Translations under genes and position numbers: made by a program
Part shown: positions 36,183 to 45,128 of the stretch, in pieces
Layout of the letters: each line of letters opens with the position of its first letter
Position numbering within the stretch: the stretch's first letter is position 1
Source of the DNA: Zhongshania marina
GTDB lineage: Bacteria; Pseudomonadota; Gammaproteobacteria; Pseudomonadales; Spongiibacteraceae
Direction: 5' to 3'
NCBI RefSeq assembly: GCF_002915595.1
Contig: NZ_PQGG01000021.1
Span: forward strand, 18,070 to 82,069
DNA: 64,000 nucleotides
Notes under the pieces: model-generated
Told to the model about the DNA's origin: nothing
The model's input: the letters and a program-made list of their open reading frames with translations, nothing else
Database searches by the model: none

Positions 36183-37219
36183 TAATACAAATACCCCATA
36201 ATGCGGTTTAGCAATTTTTCGCGCTCGGCGTCACGCAGGCGACGACCTTTTTGATAATTCAGGTAAATACGCGCTTCTTCAGGCCCGAACTCGCGCATTT
36301 CAACCACATAGCGGCTTAAATTATTGCGACGTGCGCCAAAGGTACGCGCAAACCAGCCAGCTTGCTCTTCTTCAGGGTCAGCATAGGTAAGCCAGTATTT
36401 ATTTACTTCACGGCGATCGTCTTCGATTTCAAAGCCGGCTTTGACCAAGGCCAAGCCCAGTGCAGCCCAAGCCCGATCGACGGGTAACTGCAAGCGCAAA
36501 TGACGGCTATCTGGACCACCGTCGCCACCTTCAATAAATATCTTGCCTTTGCCATCGGAGCGTTGAGCAAGAACAGAAACTGAACCCGCTGTTTCACGAT
36601 CAGCTAAATACTGGGCTACAACCCTCACCATTTGTGATTCGCGCTGGGGGCTATCCGACTTTTGCGGCCACTGATCATTACCATTAACCTGTACCAGCAC
36701 GTGAATTTCACTCGTACCCTGCTGCACACCCTCTTCTAAACGAAAGCGGAAACGCTCACGACTAGCACCATCACCCTCTGGATCGCGCCACTGGGTTTCA
36801 ATAATCGCCGCCTTACCGTCGGCTTTCGCAATATCTAAACCGGCACGACTTAAGAATACGCGCATCCGCGGCCATACCTGATTTGGATCACCGTCTAGCA
36901 AAATCCAGCTGCGGTCTTCCAAAGTCTGAATTTTAACTTCGGCGGTACCCACGTTTTTAGCGAGCGGCTCGGGGCGCTGAGCTTCAAATTTGCCTGGCAG
37001 TGCTTCATGCGTTTGAATGCCAGGCACAACATATTGGTCATCTAAGGTTTCTGACCGCACCCCCGGTGGTAACTCTAGGGGCGCGCTAAGTTTTGCGCGG
37101 CGATAATCCTGGCCGCGGTCGCGAAACATGCCATCGCCACCAAAGCAGCCTGACAAGACGCTTAGCCCGAGGCTCATTACTGTTAATCGAAAACCGGTGC
37201 TGCGCATAAATGTGCTCAT
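36182..37219 (-). CDS. bamC: Outer-membrane assembly lipoprotein BamC
   Basis: BamC (NlpB) is an accessory lipoprotein of the BAM complex that inserts outer-membrane proteins. The signal peptide ends in the lipobox LSGC, with the lipidated Cys at residue 25. The mature part has the extended N-terminal BamC segment (RDRGQDYRRAKLSAPLELPPGVRSETLDDQYVVPG) that wraps BamD, followed by two helix-grip domains. At 345 residues it matches the family. The start is immediately adjacent to the dapA stop, so the two are coupled, an ancient gene pair in gammaproteobacteria. Confidence 0.92.
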   Translation of the reverse strand: MSTFMRSTGFRLTVMSLGLSVLSGCFGGDGMFRDRGQDYRRAKLSAPLELPPGVRSETLDDQYVVPGIQTHEALPGKFEAQRPEPLAKNVGTAEVKIQTLEDRSWILLDGDPNQVWPRMRVFLSRAGLDIAKADGKAAIIETQWRDPEGDGASRERFRFRLEEGVQQGTSEIHVLVQVNGNDQWPQKSDSPQRESQMVRVVAQYLADRETAGSVSVLAQRSDGKGKIFIEGGDGGPDSRHLRLQLPVDRAWAALGLALVKAGFEIEDDRREVNKYWLTYADPEEEQAGWFARTFGARRNNLSRYVVEMREFGPEEARIYLNYQKGRRLRDAEREKLLNRIMGYLY

Positions 37220-38098
37220 CTAGTCTAATAATCCCGCTTGCGTTAACGCTTCCGTCACACTTGGTTGTGCCGCTTCACTTAATACCGTCAAGGGCAGGCG
37301 AATTCCGTCTTCCATCATACCCATAGCTAATAGAGCCCATTTAACAGGTATTGGATTTGCTTCTACAAATAAACGGTCGTGGAGTATACGAAGTGGCGCG
37401 TCTGCAGCCGCTGTCGCTTCTTTATCACCCGACATGGCGGCAAGGCATACTGCCTTCACTGCAGCGGGAGCAATATTAGCGGTGACCGAAATATTGCCTT
37501 TGCCGCCGAGCAGCATCAGCTCAGCTGCGGTAGCATCATCGCCTGACAATACATCGAGCTTATCGCCCACAGCATCAATCAACTCTTTACCCCGTGCCAA
37601 ATCGCCCGTGGCGTCTTTAATCGCAATAATATTGCGGTGCTCAGCCAAGCGAATAGTGGTGGAGTTCAACATGTCGCAAGCAGTACGCCCCGGCACATTG
37701 TATAAAATTTGTGGAATATCAACCGCGTCAGCTATCGCCATATAGTGCCGATACAAGCCCTCTTGGGTAGGCTTATTGTAATAAGGCGTTACCAACAAGC
37801 AGGCATCCGCGCCAACCTCACGCGCAACCTTTGTCAGCTCAATCGCCTCAGCGGTTGAGTTAGCACCAGTACCTGCAACCACCTTTATACGACCGGCAAC
37901 CTGATCAACACAGGCCTTGATGACCATTTTGTGCTCATCCATAGCAAGTGTCGCGGATTCGCCAGTGGTACCCACTGCGACGATTCCATCAGTTCCCTGC
38001 TCAATATGCCATTCGATCAGACGCGACAACGCTTGCCAGTCAATACTGCCATCGCTGTGCATCGGGGTTACAAGGGCAACCACACTACCCGAAATCAT
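37220..38098 (-). CDS. dapA: 4-hydroxy-tetrahydrodipicolinate synthase
   Basis: DapA condenses pyruvate and aspartate semialdehyde in lysine and peptidoglycan synthesis. VGTTGESATL, the catalytic Tyr in ILYNVPGRT and the Schiff-base Lys in IIAIKDATGDLARG are all present. I start at ATG 38098 (MISGSVVALVTPM), with GGAG eight bases upstream; this gives 292 residues, the same as E. coli. A longer frame to 38152 adds an unrelated leader. It is the first gene of a four-gene unit with bamC, the MBL hydrolase and purC. Confidence 0.95.
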   Translation of the reverse strand: MISGSVVALVTPMHSDGSIDWQALSRLIEWHIEQGTDGIVAVGTTGESATLAMDEHKMVIKACVDQVAGRIKVVAGTGANSTAEAIELTKVAREVGADACLLVTPYYNKPTQEGLYRHYMAIADAVDIPQILYNVPGRTACDMLNSTTIRLAEHRNIIAIKDATGDLARGKELIDAVGDKLDVLSGDDATAAELMLLGGKGNISVTANIAPAAVKAVCLAAMSGDKEATAAADAPLRILHDRLFVEANPIPVKWALLAMGMMEDGIRLPLTVLSEAAQPSVTEALTQAGLLD

Positions 38099-38278
38099 GC
38101 CGGTATCTCCAAATTTGGTGCAAGCCGCTAATGGTACTGGCCACTGCCACACAGCTCAAGGGACAAATCAATGTAAACCAGTTAGGCTTAGCCTTTTTCG
38201 CGAAACGAATTGGCCCAAGCGCAGTCATATATTCTATAAAAAGCCATGTTTTGCCGAGTTGAGACAGGAGAAAACCCA

Positions 38279-38764
38279 ATGCGTTTCCTAGCCCTAGCCC
38301 TTCTGCTAATTTTGGCGCCGGTGAGTATAGCCGATCCTTGGCGCACAGACCCCATAACACCGCTAGACGAAAAGTATATGGAGGACAGCCGCAACGAGCT
38401 TAACGACCTTAGCCGTATCGAATTGGGGCGCAGTTTTGGCGAAAGCCGCGACAATGACCTTCGCCTGATCCAAACCCTACTTGACCGCAAACTCGTGAAC
38501 GGCGAGCAAACACGACTGTTACAGGCGATGGGAATCATTTTGGGAGATTACCTCCAGAAGGAGCATCAGCTGAAATGGGTTATTTACACAGACCGCCTAG
38601 GCCGCAGCCGGGCCTTAGAGGTTCCCTTTAAGGACGAGGCGATATTCCCCGTGACCCAAATATCCAGCCGTGCGGCTGTGGGTGGCGACATTGACGTACA
38701 GGCGATTTACCAACGATTAGAAGAAGAAATAAAACGCGCCAAAAAGAAAATTATCGTTCGCTAA
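38279..38764 (+). CDS. Exported hypothetical protein
   Basis: I start at ATG 38279 (MRFLALALLLILAPVSIA), with CAGGAG eight bases upstream, giving 161 residues with a signal peptide cleaved after SIA. The mature protein is charged and helical (RNELNDLSRIELGRSFGESRDNDLRLIQTLLDRKLVNGEQTRLLQAMGIILGDYLQ), ending in a Lys/Arg-rich helix. It looks like the DUF3806-type fold with its GDYLQKEHQLKWVIYTD block, but I am not certain of the family. It is divergent from dapA. Confidence 0.7.
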   Translation: MRFLALALLLILAPVSIADPWRTDPITPLDEKYMEDSRNELNDLSRIELGRSFGESRDNDLRLIQTLLDRKLVNGEQTRLLQAMGIILGDYLQKEHQLKWVIYTDRLGRSRALEVPFKDEAIFPVTQISSRAAVGGDIDVQAIYQRLEEEIKRAKKKIIVR

Positions 38765-38813
38765 ATGTATCCGCGGGTGGCAAAACTGCCGCTCGCCCCC
38801 CCTGAAAGCCGCG

Positions 38814-39698
38814 TTACACCCCCAAAAAATACAGCAGTACTGGAATACTAATAAAACTAATTAGGGTAGAGCTCACCACCATCCCCGCCACCACGTCAGG
38901 CTCACGTTTGTACTGCATTGCCAGCAAATAATTAAAAACCGCCGCCGGCGTTGCCGCCTGTAATAACACCACCTTGCGCTCTAGCCCTTCAAGATTCAAA
39001 AAGTAGACAGCGGCAAAGCCACCGGCAAGCCCCACGATCAGCTTCAACACCCCTAAACCAACTGACTTTTTGGCCTCTTGCAGTTTGAGAGAACTTAAGG
39101 ACACCCCTAAGGTAATTAACATCAGCGGAATAGACAGCCCACCCAGCAAGCCCAAAGTGTTTTGCAAGGAGACCGGCAAATGCCAATCATTAAAAATTAA
39201 TAGGCAAGCGATAATCCCCGCATAAATGATTGGCGAGCTCAGCACACCTTTCACCATCGCTTTACCGCTCAACACCGCCGCCCCAAAGGAAAAATGCGCG
39301 ATAGTCGTCGTCAAAAATATACCCAAGCCAATCGCCAGTCCCTCCTCCCCAAAGGCAAATAGACACAGCGGCAAACCCATATTCCCAAAGTTGCCAAATA
39401 CCAGTGGCACCAAGAAATTACGCATTTCAATACGCAGCACCACACAGGCAAGCGCAGCAAAAAGTGCAGAAAAACCCAGCATACAAACGCTAGCAAGCAA
39501 CACATGCTGAAGTAATTCAGTCGATATAACAGTTTTACCAAAAGTACCTACAATTAACGCCGGCGCACCTACCCACAACACCATGCGGCGAACAAACTCG
39601 TGATCAAAGGGTTGACGAAAACGCACCCAGAACACGCCGATAGCGGCGCACAAAATCACCGGCAAAATAATAGGAATAAGTGGGGAAATCAGGGACAT
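38814..39698 (-). CDS. AEC (auxin efflux carrier) family transporter
   Basis: The 294-residue membrane protein has about ten hydrophobic segments and the AEC pattern, with repeated N- and C-terminal halves, LVFGNFGNMGLPLCLFAFGEEG in the first half and LGGLSIPLMLITLGVSLS in the second. AEC proteins in bacteria move organic acids or are uncharacterised; no substrate can be assigned. It is monocistronic on the minus strand, convergent with the exported protein gene upstream at 38764. Confidence 0.85.
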   Translation of the reverse strand: MSLISPLIPIILPVILCAAIGVFWVRFRQPFDHEFVRRMVLWVGAPALIVGTFGKTVISTELLQHVLLASVCMLGFSALFAALACVVLRIEMRNFLVPLVFGNFGNMGLPLCLFAFGEEGLAIGLGIFLTTTIAHFSFGAAVLSGKAMVKGVLSSPIIYAGIIACLLIFNDWHLPVSLQNTLGLLGGLSIPLMLITLGVSLSSLKLQEAKKSVGLGVLKLIVGLAGGFAAVYFLNLEGLERKVVLLQAATPAAVFNYLLAMQYKREPDVVAGMVVSSTLISFISIPVLLYFLGV

Positions 39699-39849
39699 AT
39701 CAACTCCGGTTTCGCAGCCACCAACACGGTCTGCGAAGCGGCATTATCAAACTAAGACTGGGCTTTTCCAAGTAAGGATTTTAAAACATCACATCGACTA
39801 GGCCCAAATAGTCGTACACGAGTAAACAATCTCACTACCAGCTCTTTAT

Positions 39850-40065
39850 ATGATGAAAGTAAACCCCAAAAAATTGCTCAACAGTAAATGGACTGCCGTA
39901 GCGGCTCAACATAAAGAAAAACATTTTCTTGTGAAAGAACTAGAGTTCGACGAAAACAACATTGTAGTGCGCTGCGTCATGGAGGCCATAATGACAAAGC
40001 GAGAATTTGACATTAACTGGCGAGACTTAAACCAACAAAGCGACTGGAGGGCAGGCTGGCGATAA
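39850..40065 (+). CDS. TIGR02450 family small Trp-containing protein
   Basis: The 71-residue protein starts MMKVNPKKLLNSKWTAVAAQHKEKHFLVKELEFDENNIVVRCVMEAIMTKREFDINWRDL, which matches the conserved pattern of the TIGR02450 family (NPKKLL.SKWTAV...EKHFLV). The function is unknown. Its stop lies 8 bases from the end of the convergent SDR gene at 40073. Confidence 0.82.
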   Translation: MMKVNPKKLLNSKWTAVAAQHKEKHFLVKELEFDENNIVVRCVMEAIMTKREFDINWRDLNQQSDWRAGWR

Positions 40066-40072
40066 GCCTTTG

Positions 40073-40834
40073 TTAAAACTGATCAGGCCGCAGCATCGCA
40101 TCGTGGCCACCGTCGACAAAGACGATAGATCCCGCCATGAAACTTGCCTTGCCGCTCAACATAAAACACACCACGTCAGCTATTTGCTCTGGTTTGCCAA
40201 TGGCACCCAACGGCACGCTGTCGCCAAAGTCTTTCATCACTTGGCCGAGATCCTTATCGGCAAGCACTTTTTTGCTTAAGGGGGTATCAATAATACCTGG
40301 CGCCACGGCATTGAGACGAACGCCTTGGCGGGCATAATCCGGCGCATTGCGACGCAGCCAACAGCTCAAGGCATGTTTAGAGCCCGCATAGGCGCTATGT
40401 CCGTCTTTATTTTCAATCAATTCACAGGCTGCGACTTCTTGGCCGCCTAGCATTAAATCAACAAATTCGTCATGACCAACCATCGCGGCGGAATTAGATG
40501 CAATCATCACAATGCTGCCTTTGCGTTTAAGCAGCAAATCTAGCACCCCTTCCGTGACCGCCACCGCTGCGAAAAAATTCACCTTAGCTATCAATGAAAA
40601 TGGCCTGACTGATGGCCCCAAACCCGCACAGGGAATAAAGCCATCTAAGCCCTCCGGCGCCAATGCTCGAATACCATCTATGGCTTTTTGCCGGCCGGCC
40701 AAATCTGACAAGTCTGCACAAACATCACCGTCGGCAAGGTCTACAACAATAACGCGATGACCCGCGTCGCAAAGTTGATTTTTGATGGCAGCGCCAATAC
40801 CTGTCGCGCCGCCAGTTAATGCGTAGGTAGCCAT
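40073..40834 (-). CDS. SDR oxidoreductase, hydroxysteroid-dehydrogenase-like, last gene of the F420 operon
   Basis: The 253-residue short-chain dehydrogenase has the cofactor motif TGGATGIGAAI, an Asp at the end of beta-2 (VVDLAD) that usually favours NAD(H), a serine/tyrosine/lysine catalytic set (IASNSAAM and YAGSKHAL), and PGIIDTPLS. It resembles 3-alpha-hydroxysteroid dehydrogenase/carbonyl reductase (HsdA type). It follows fbiC by 30 bases on the same strand, so it is probably transcribed with the F420 genes. Whether it is functionally linked to F420 or just to the steroid genes further along is open. Confidence 0.82.
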   Translation of the reverse strand: MATYALTGGATGIGAAIKNQLCDAGHRVIVVDLADGDVCADLSDLAGRQKAIDGIRALAPEGLDGFIPCAGLGPSVRPFSLIAKVNFFAAVAVTEGVLDLLLKRKGSIVMIASNSAAMVGHDEFVDLMLGGQEVAACELIENKDGHSAYAGSKHALSCWLRRNAPDYARQGVRLNAVAPGIIDTPLSKKVLADKDLGQVMKDFGDSVPLGAIGKPEQIADVVCFMLSGKASFMAGSIVFVDGGHDAMLRPDQF

Positions 40835-40864
40835 TTATTATCCTTATTATGGTTTGGTGAGCGC

Positions 40865-43336
40865 TTAACCGATCGCGATTAAAGCCTCGTCGCTGGTCAA
40901 TTTACTGCGCTCATATTTATCCGCAGGGGTATTAACAATATCGGCTAGGGGTGCGGCAAACAGTGAACGCTGGCGCTGCTGCTCATCTGCGGGGCCATAC
41001 AAGGTATTACGCTGAAACGGCACTCGACCCGCACGGCGTATTCGGGCCTCCATTTGCTCTGGCGCGACTTCCTGGCCGTGCACCGCACCGGCAGCACGGG
41101 TGATGGTTTCGTTCATTAAAGTGCCGCCGAGGTCATTGACTCCGGCATTGAGTAGAGCCTCAACACCCTGCTCGCCCATTTTCACCCAGGACGCCTGAAT
41201 ATTGTCGATCAAGCCATTAAAAACCAATCGTGCAACGGCGTGCATTAAGATTGCTTCGCGGAAACTCGGCCCCCGCCTCGCCTTGCCCTTTAGGTAAATT
41301 GGCGCTTCCTGCGGCACAAAGGGCAGCGGTACAAATTCGGTAAAGCCGCCAGTTTCTAGCTGCACCTGCCTAACCCGTAATAAATGCCGCGCCCAGGACT
41401 GATATCCGTCAACATGACCATACATAATGGTTGCCGTTGAGCGCAGCCCCACCCTGTGGGCGGTTTTCATCACCGTTAGCCACTGCTCGGAATTAATTTT
41501 GTCTGGGCATAATACCGCCCGCACCTCGTCATCTAACACCTCTGCTGCGGTGCCTGGCAAAGTATGTAAGCCGGCTTCTTTTAGCTGCTGCAAATAGGTC
41601 TCTAAATCTAGCCCCAGCGTTTCTGCGCCCTGCCACACTTCCAGTGGCGAAAAAGCGTGAATATGCATATCCGGCGTTGCGGCTCGCAATGTCGCCACAA
41701 TATCGATATAGGTTTGGCCGGTGTATTCTGGATGAATTCCCCCCTGCATACACACTTCTGTGGCACCGCGCTGCCAAGCCTCACTTGCCCGTCGAGCGAT
41801 TTCTTCGCCAGACAAATCATAGGGGCGGCCACGTAAATTTTCGCTTAACTTCCCTTTAGAAAACGCGCAGAACTGACATTTGAAATAACACACATTGGTG
41901 TAATTTATATTGCGGGTCACAACATAACTCACCTGATTCCCGCAGCGCCGCTGACGCAACTGATCGGCGGCGCGACAAATTGCGGCAAAGTCGCTTCCCC
42001 TAGCGCTGAACAATCGTACAATCTCATTCTCACTTAGGGCTTCTGCCCGCAGCGCACGTTCGATTAGCGAATTAATGTCTGCGGACACTGGTGCGTATTT
42101 TTTCAACTCAGCGACATCGTCGCTCAGTAAAGCAAGATCCGCCGCCGGCGCCTCTATGTCTTGGCCTGCAACCCAGCTATCTTCCTTGGGCAAACCCTGC
42201 CCGTCGCAGTAATGCAGCACCTTGGTGTGCAGCGCAGGATCTAACCAGCGCGTGTAATCGCGCAGATATTTAGGATAAATCGTCAGGCGCTCATGCAGGT
42301 GCTTACCGGCACCGGCGGTTTCTTTCGCCAGTGTTTCCAAATGCGGCCAAGGCGCTTCGGGGTTTACAAAGTCGGGAGTAAGTGGCGATACGCCGCCCCA
42401 GTCATTAAGGCCGGCAGAAACCAATTGTGGCAACACACCAGGGCTCAAATTTGGCGGTGCTTGAATGCTCATTTGCGCGCCAAAAATCAAACGTGCAATC
42501 GCAATCGTCCACAGCAGCTCGTTCAAATCGGGCTCCGGAGCGGTGGCCATTTTGGTATTGGGTTTGGCCCTAAAATTTTGCACGATGATTTCTTGAATAT
42601 GGCCATAGCGCTCATGTAAATCACGCAAAGCTAACAGGGATTCAACGCGCTCGCGGCGGGTTTCGCCAATCCCAATTAAGATTCCAGACGTAAACGGCAC
42701 CGCCGCGCGGCCAGCCCTTGCAATGGTTTCTAAACGCAGTGCTGGGGCTTTATCTGGCGAGCCGTAATGTGGCATGCCCTTTTCGCATAAACGACTAGCG
42801 GCGGATTCAAGCATGATACCCATTGATGCAGACACCGGTCGCAGCATTGCAATCTCGGCGTCGTCCATACAGCCCGCATTGATATGCGGCAGCACATTGG
42901 TTTCTGCCAAAACTCGGCCCGCAACATGGGCGAGGTATTCTAATGTCGTCGCAAAACCCATTTCAGCAAGGGCCTCGCGCGCTGCTTTGTAACGCAACTC
43001 GGGTTTCTCGCCAAGCGTAAACAACGCCTCTTTGCAGCCCATGCTCTCGGCGACTTTAACCTGCGCCAAAACTTGCTCTACCGGTAAATAAGCTTGCTCA
43101 ATTTTCTTAGGTGTTTTCGCAAAGGTACAGTAATGGCAGACGTCTCGGCACAAATGGGTAAGTGGTATAAACACCTTGCGAGAATAACTTACCCCGTTGT
43201 AAAAACCGCGATCACGAATACGCGCCGCCGCTGCCATCAACGCCGAAGTCTCAGTCATATCCGCTAGCAATAAAGCCTGCTCAGCAGTCACGCCCGCGTC
43301 ATTTTGCACCGGCAGTATAGAGTCCAAGGTCGTCAT
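40865..43336 (-). CDS. fbiC: Bifunctional FO synthase (CofG-CofH fusion)
   Basis: FbiC makes the F420 chromophore FO from tyrosine and 5-amino-6-ribitylaminouracil with two radical-SAM modules. Numbered from ATG 43336, the first CX3CX2C is C63/C67/C70 (LCRDVCHYCTFA, CofG) and the second is C483/C487/C490 (VCYFKCQFCAFSKGK, CofH). The total of 823 residues matches actinobacterial FbiC. The ATG at 43336 has GGAG six bases upstream and overlaps the cofC stop by four bases (ATGA). A TTG 12 bases earlier is less likely. This is the largest gene of the operon and decisive evidence that the organism makes F420. Confidence 0.93.
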   Translation of the reverse strand: MTTLDSILPVQNDAGVTAEQALLLADMTETSALMAAAARIRDRGFYNGVSYSRKVFIPLTHLCRDVCHYCTFAKTPKKIEQAYLPVEQVLAQVKVAESMGCKEALFTLGEKPELRYKAAREALAEMGFATTLEYLAHVAGRVLAETNVLPHINAGCMDDAEIAMLRPVSASMGIMLESAASRLCEKGMPHYGSPDKAPALRLETIARAGRAAVPFTSGILIGIGETRRERVESLLALRDLHERYGHIQEIIVQNFRAKPNTKMATAPEPDLNELLWTIAIARLIFGAQMSIQAPPNLSPGVLPQLVSAGLNDWGGVSPLTPDFVNPEAPWPHLETLAKETAGAGKHLHERLTIYPKYLRDYTRWLDPALHTKVLHYCDGQGLPKEDSWVAGQDIEAPAADLALLSDDVAELKKYAPVSADINSLIERALRAEALSENEIVRLFSARGSDFAAICRAADQLRQRRCGNQVSYVVTRNINYTNVCYFKCQFCAFSKGKLSENLRGRPYDLSGEEIARRASEAWQRGATEVCMQGGIHPEYTGQTYIDIVATLRAATPDMHIHAFSPLEVWQGAETLGLDLETYLQQLKEAGLHTLPGTAAEVLDDEVRAVLCPDKINSEQWLTVMKTAHRVGLRSTATIMYGHVDGYQSWARHLLRVRQVQLETGGFTEFVPLPFVPQEAPIYLKGKARRGPSFREAILMHAVARLVFNGLIDNIQASWVKMGEQGVEALLNAGVNDLGGTLMNETITRAAGAVHGQEVAPEQMEARIRRAGRVPFQRNTLYGPADEQQRQRSLFAAPLADIVNTPADKYERSKLTSDEALIAIG

Positions 43337-44076
43337 ACTGCGCTCCAAACTGGCGTAGATGTGTTTGCCGGCCCACTTTGCAAATGCTGCAAACGCTGTG
43401 CAATGCCTGCTTGAAATAAATACGTCAAGGTTCGCTCCGCAGCAGAGGTCGGCGCCATAGAGAGTAAATGCTGCAGGTCCTCACGGGTATCGATGTCCTG
43501 AGAAATCCCCTGCAAGGCAAGTATCTGCGCAGGTAAGTGCATAGCGGTCGCTGCTGCATAGTGGGCCTCACAACTGTCCTGCCCATAGGCTAAGGTCGGT
43601 GCCCGTGCGGGATCGCACACCAAAATATTGCTACCGCGACCATGACGATCAGTCGCGATAGTGACCGCTGATGAATGCGTTTTCATTAATTCAGTATGCT
43701 GATCAATTAGCGTGTTTAATTCCTGCGCGCCCAACAAGGGCAAATCGCCGTGTACGACCATTGCACTAGTTACTTGCGGCAAACCTAGCTGCAATCCAGC
43801 CATTTTTTGCAACGCCGCGCTAACAACGGCGTTCAAACCACTCACACCTAATTCGCGCTCAGACCAGCAATCAATGCCATAGTGCTCTGCTAACAACTGC
43901 GCTGCGGGATCGTCTGACACCACCACAATACGCTCAAAACTGGGGTGCGCTGCTAATACTGTCAGCACATCCTCGACCATCGCGTGAAATAAACCCCGTC
44001 GCTCAGAGACAGTTAATGTGCCTGCTAAACGCTGCTTGGCTTGTACAAAATCCTTTAACGGCAATAGTGCCCACAT
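43333..44076 (-). CDS. cofC: 2-phospho-L-lactate/phosphoglycerate guanylyltransferase
   Basis: CofC (FbiD) activates a three-carbon phosphate (2-phospholactate, PEP or 3-phosphoglycerate, depending on lineage) with GTP for F420 assembly. The protein starts MWALLPLKDFVQAKQRLAG, the family N-terminus, and continues with VVVSDDPAAQLLAEHYGIDCW, HGDLPLLGAQEL and TDRHGRGSNIL. I use ATG 44076 because it opens directly on the conserved block. In-frame starts at 44130 (ATG) and 44157 (TTG, overlapping cofD by 13 bases) are possible and none has a strong ribosome-binding site. The stop overlaps fbiC (ATGA). Confidence 0.88.
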   Translation of the reverse strand: MWALLPLKDFVQAKQRLAGTLTVSERRGLFHAMVEDVLTVLAAHPSFERIVVVSDDPAAQLLAEHYGIDCWSERELGVSGLNAVVSAALQKMAGLQLGLPQVTSAMVVHGDLPLLGAQELNTLIDQHTELMKTHSSAVTIATDRHGRGSNILVCDPARAPTLAYGQDSCEAHYAAATAMHLPAQILALQGISQDIDTREDLQHLLSMAPTSAAERTLTYLFQAGIAQRLQHLQSGPANTSTPVWSAV

Positions 44077-44144
44077 AGTGTTATACGCTTCTGTCCGTTT
44101 ACTTTTATTATCAATATTCCGCGAGGACATCAACGGCCCAATAC

Positions 44145-45128
44145 TCAACCGTCCCAACTCGCAGCAAAGCTTAAAACCCTTTCTGCCAAGGATGTTTTAC
44201 TCGGCAAATCCGTCATCAATGTGGGAGCCACACACACTTTAATTCCCATCGCGACGATGTCGTCACTGTACTCCACATCCGACTCATCCAATACATAACC
44301 GTCGAGCAAGTCACCGTAATACTCGGCAACTGCAAGTGCGGTGGCGGGCATATCTAGCTCCCGCATCATTTTGGCGGCTGGCCCCTTCACTGCGCGGCCA
44401 GCAATAATGGGCGACACCGCAATGACTGGTGCAGAGGCTTCTTTAAGTAAGCCCACGCAATCGGGCAAACTCAGAATAGGATCAATACTCACAAACGGAT
44501 TGGAAGGACAAACCACAATCGCCGCCAACTCGTCGTCTTGCAGCACATTTTTTAGCAGGGGGTTTAATTGCGCGGTATCTGCACCTTCAAAACGCAAGCC
44601 GCGCACCTCGGGTTGGCATTTATCTCGCACAAAATATTGCTGAAAATCGAGCCAGCCTTGATCAGTACTCACCTTAGTGGCAACTGTCTGTTCTGACATT
44701 GGCAGCAATGTGTGTGTAACTCCTAAACCCGCTGCAATTTGCTTGGTTGCCGCCGACAGCGAGTGACCTGCGCGCAATAGCTGGGTTCTGAGCATATGGG
44801 TCGCCAAATCTTGATCGCCAATTTGAAACCACTCGTCGCCCCCCAACCGGCGCATGGCAATCAGTGTCCTCCAAGTTTCGTCGCGCAAACCCCAGCCACG
44901 CTCTTCGTCGTTTAAATCCGCCAGCGCGTACATTACCGAATCTAAATCAGGGCAAATGCGCAAATCCCAATAATCGAAATCATCACCGGTATTGGCCGCA
45001 ATCGTTAGTTGCTCTGCATTTAATACCGCCGTCAAACCCCGACATAATTTCGCGCCGCCCACACCGCCACTCAAGGCCAGCACTTTACCGCTAAATGCCA
45101 TTTGGTTTGGATGTTTTACGTCGCTCAT
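44145..45128 (-). CDS. cofD: 2-phospho-L-lactate transferase
   Basis: CofD transfers the activated phospho-three-carbon unit from CofC to FO, giving F420-0 or its variant. The 327-residue protein has GGVGGAKLCRGL, NTGDDFDYWDLRICPDLDSVMYALAD, VVCPSNPFVSIDPIL and SPIIAGRAVKGPAAKMM, all CofD signatures. Its ATG overlaps the cofE stop (TGATG), indicating coupling. The downstream cofC gene begins within or just after its end. Confidence 0.94.
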   Translation of the reverse strand: MSDVKHPNQMAFSGKVLALSGGVGGAKLCRGLTAVLNAEQLTIAANTGDDFDYWDLRICPDLDSVMYALADLNDEERGWGLRDETWRTLIAMRRLGGDEWFQIGDQDLATHMLRTQLLRAGHSLSAATKQIAAGLGVTHTLLPMSEQTVATKVSTDQGWLDFQQYFVRDKCQPEVRGLRFEGADTAQLNPLLKNVLQDDELAAIVVCPSNPFVSIDPILSLPDCVGLLKEASAPVIAVSPIIAGRAVKGPAAKMMRELDMPATALAVAEYYGDLLDGYVLDESDVEYSDDIVAMGIKVCVAPTLMTDLPSKTSLAERVLSFAASWDG

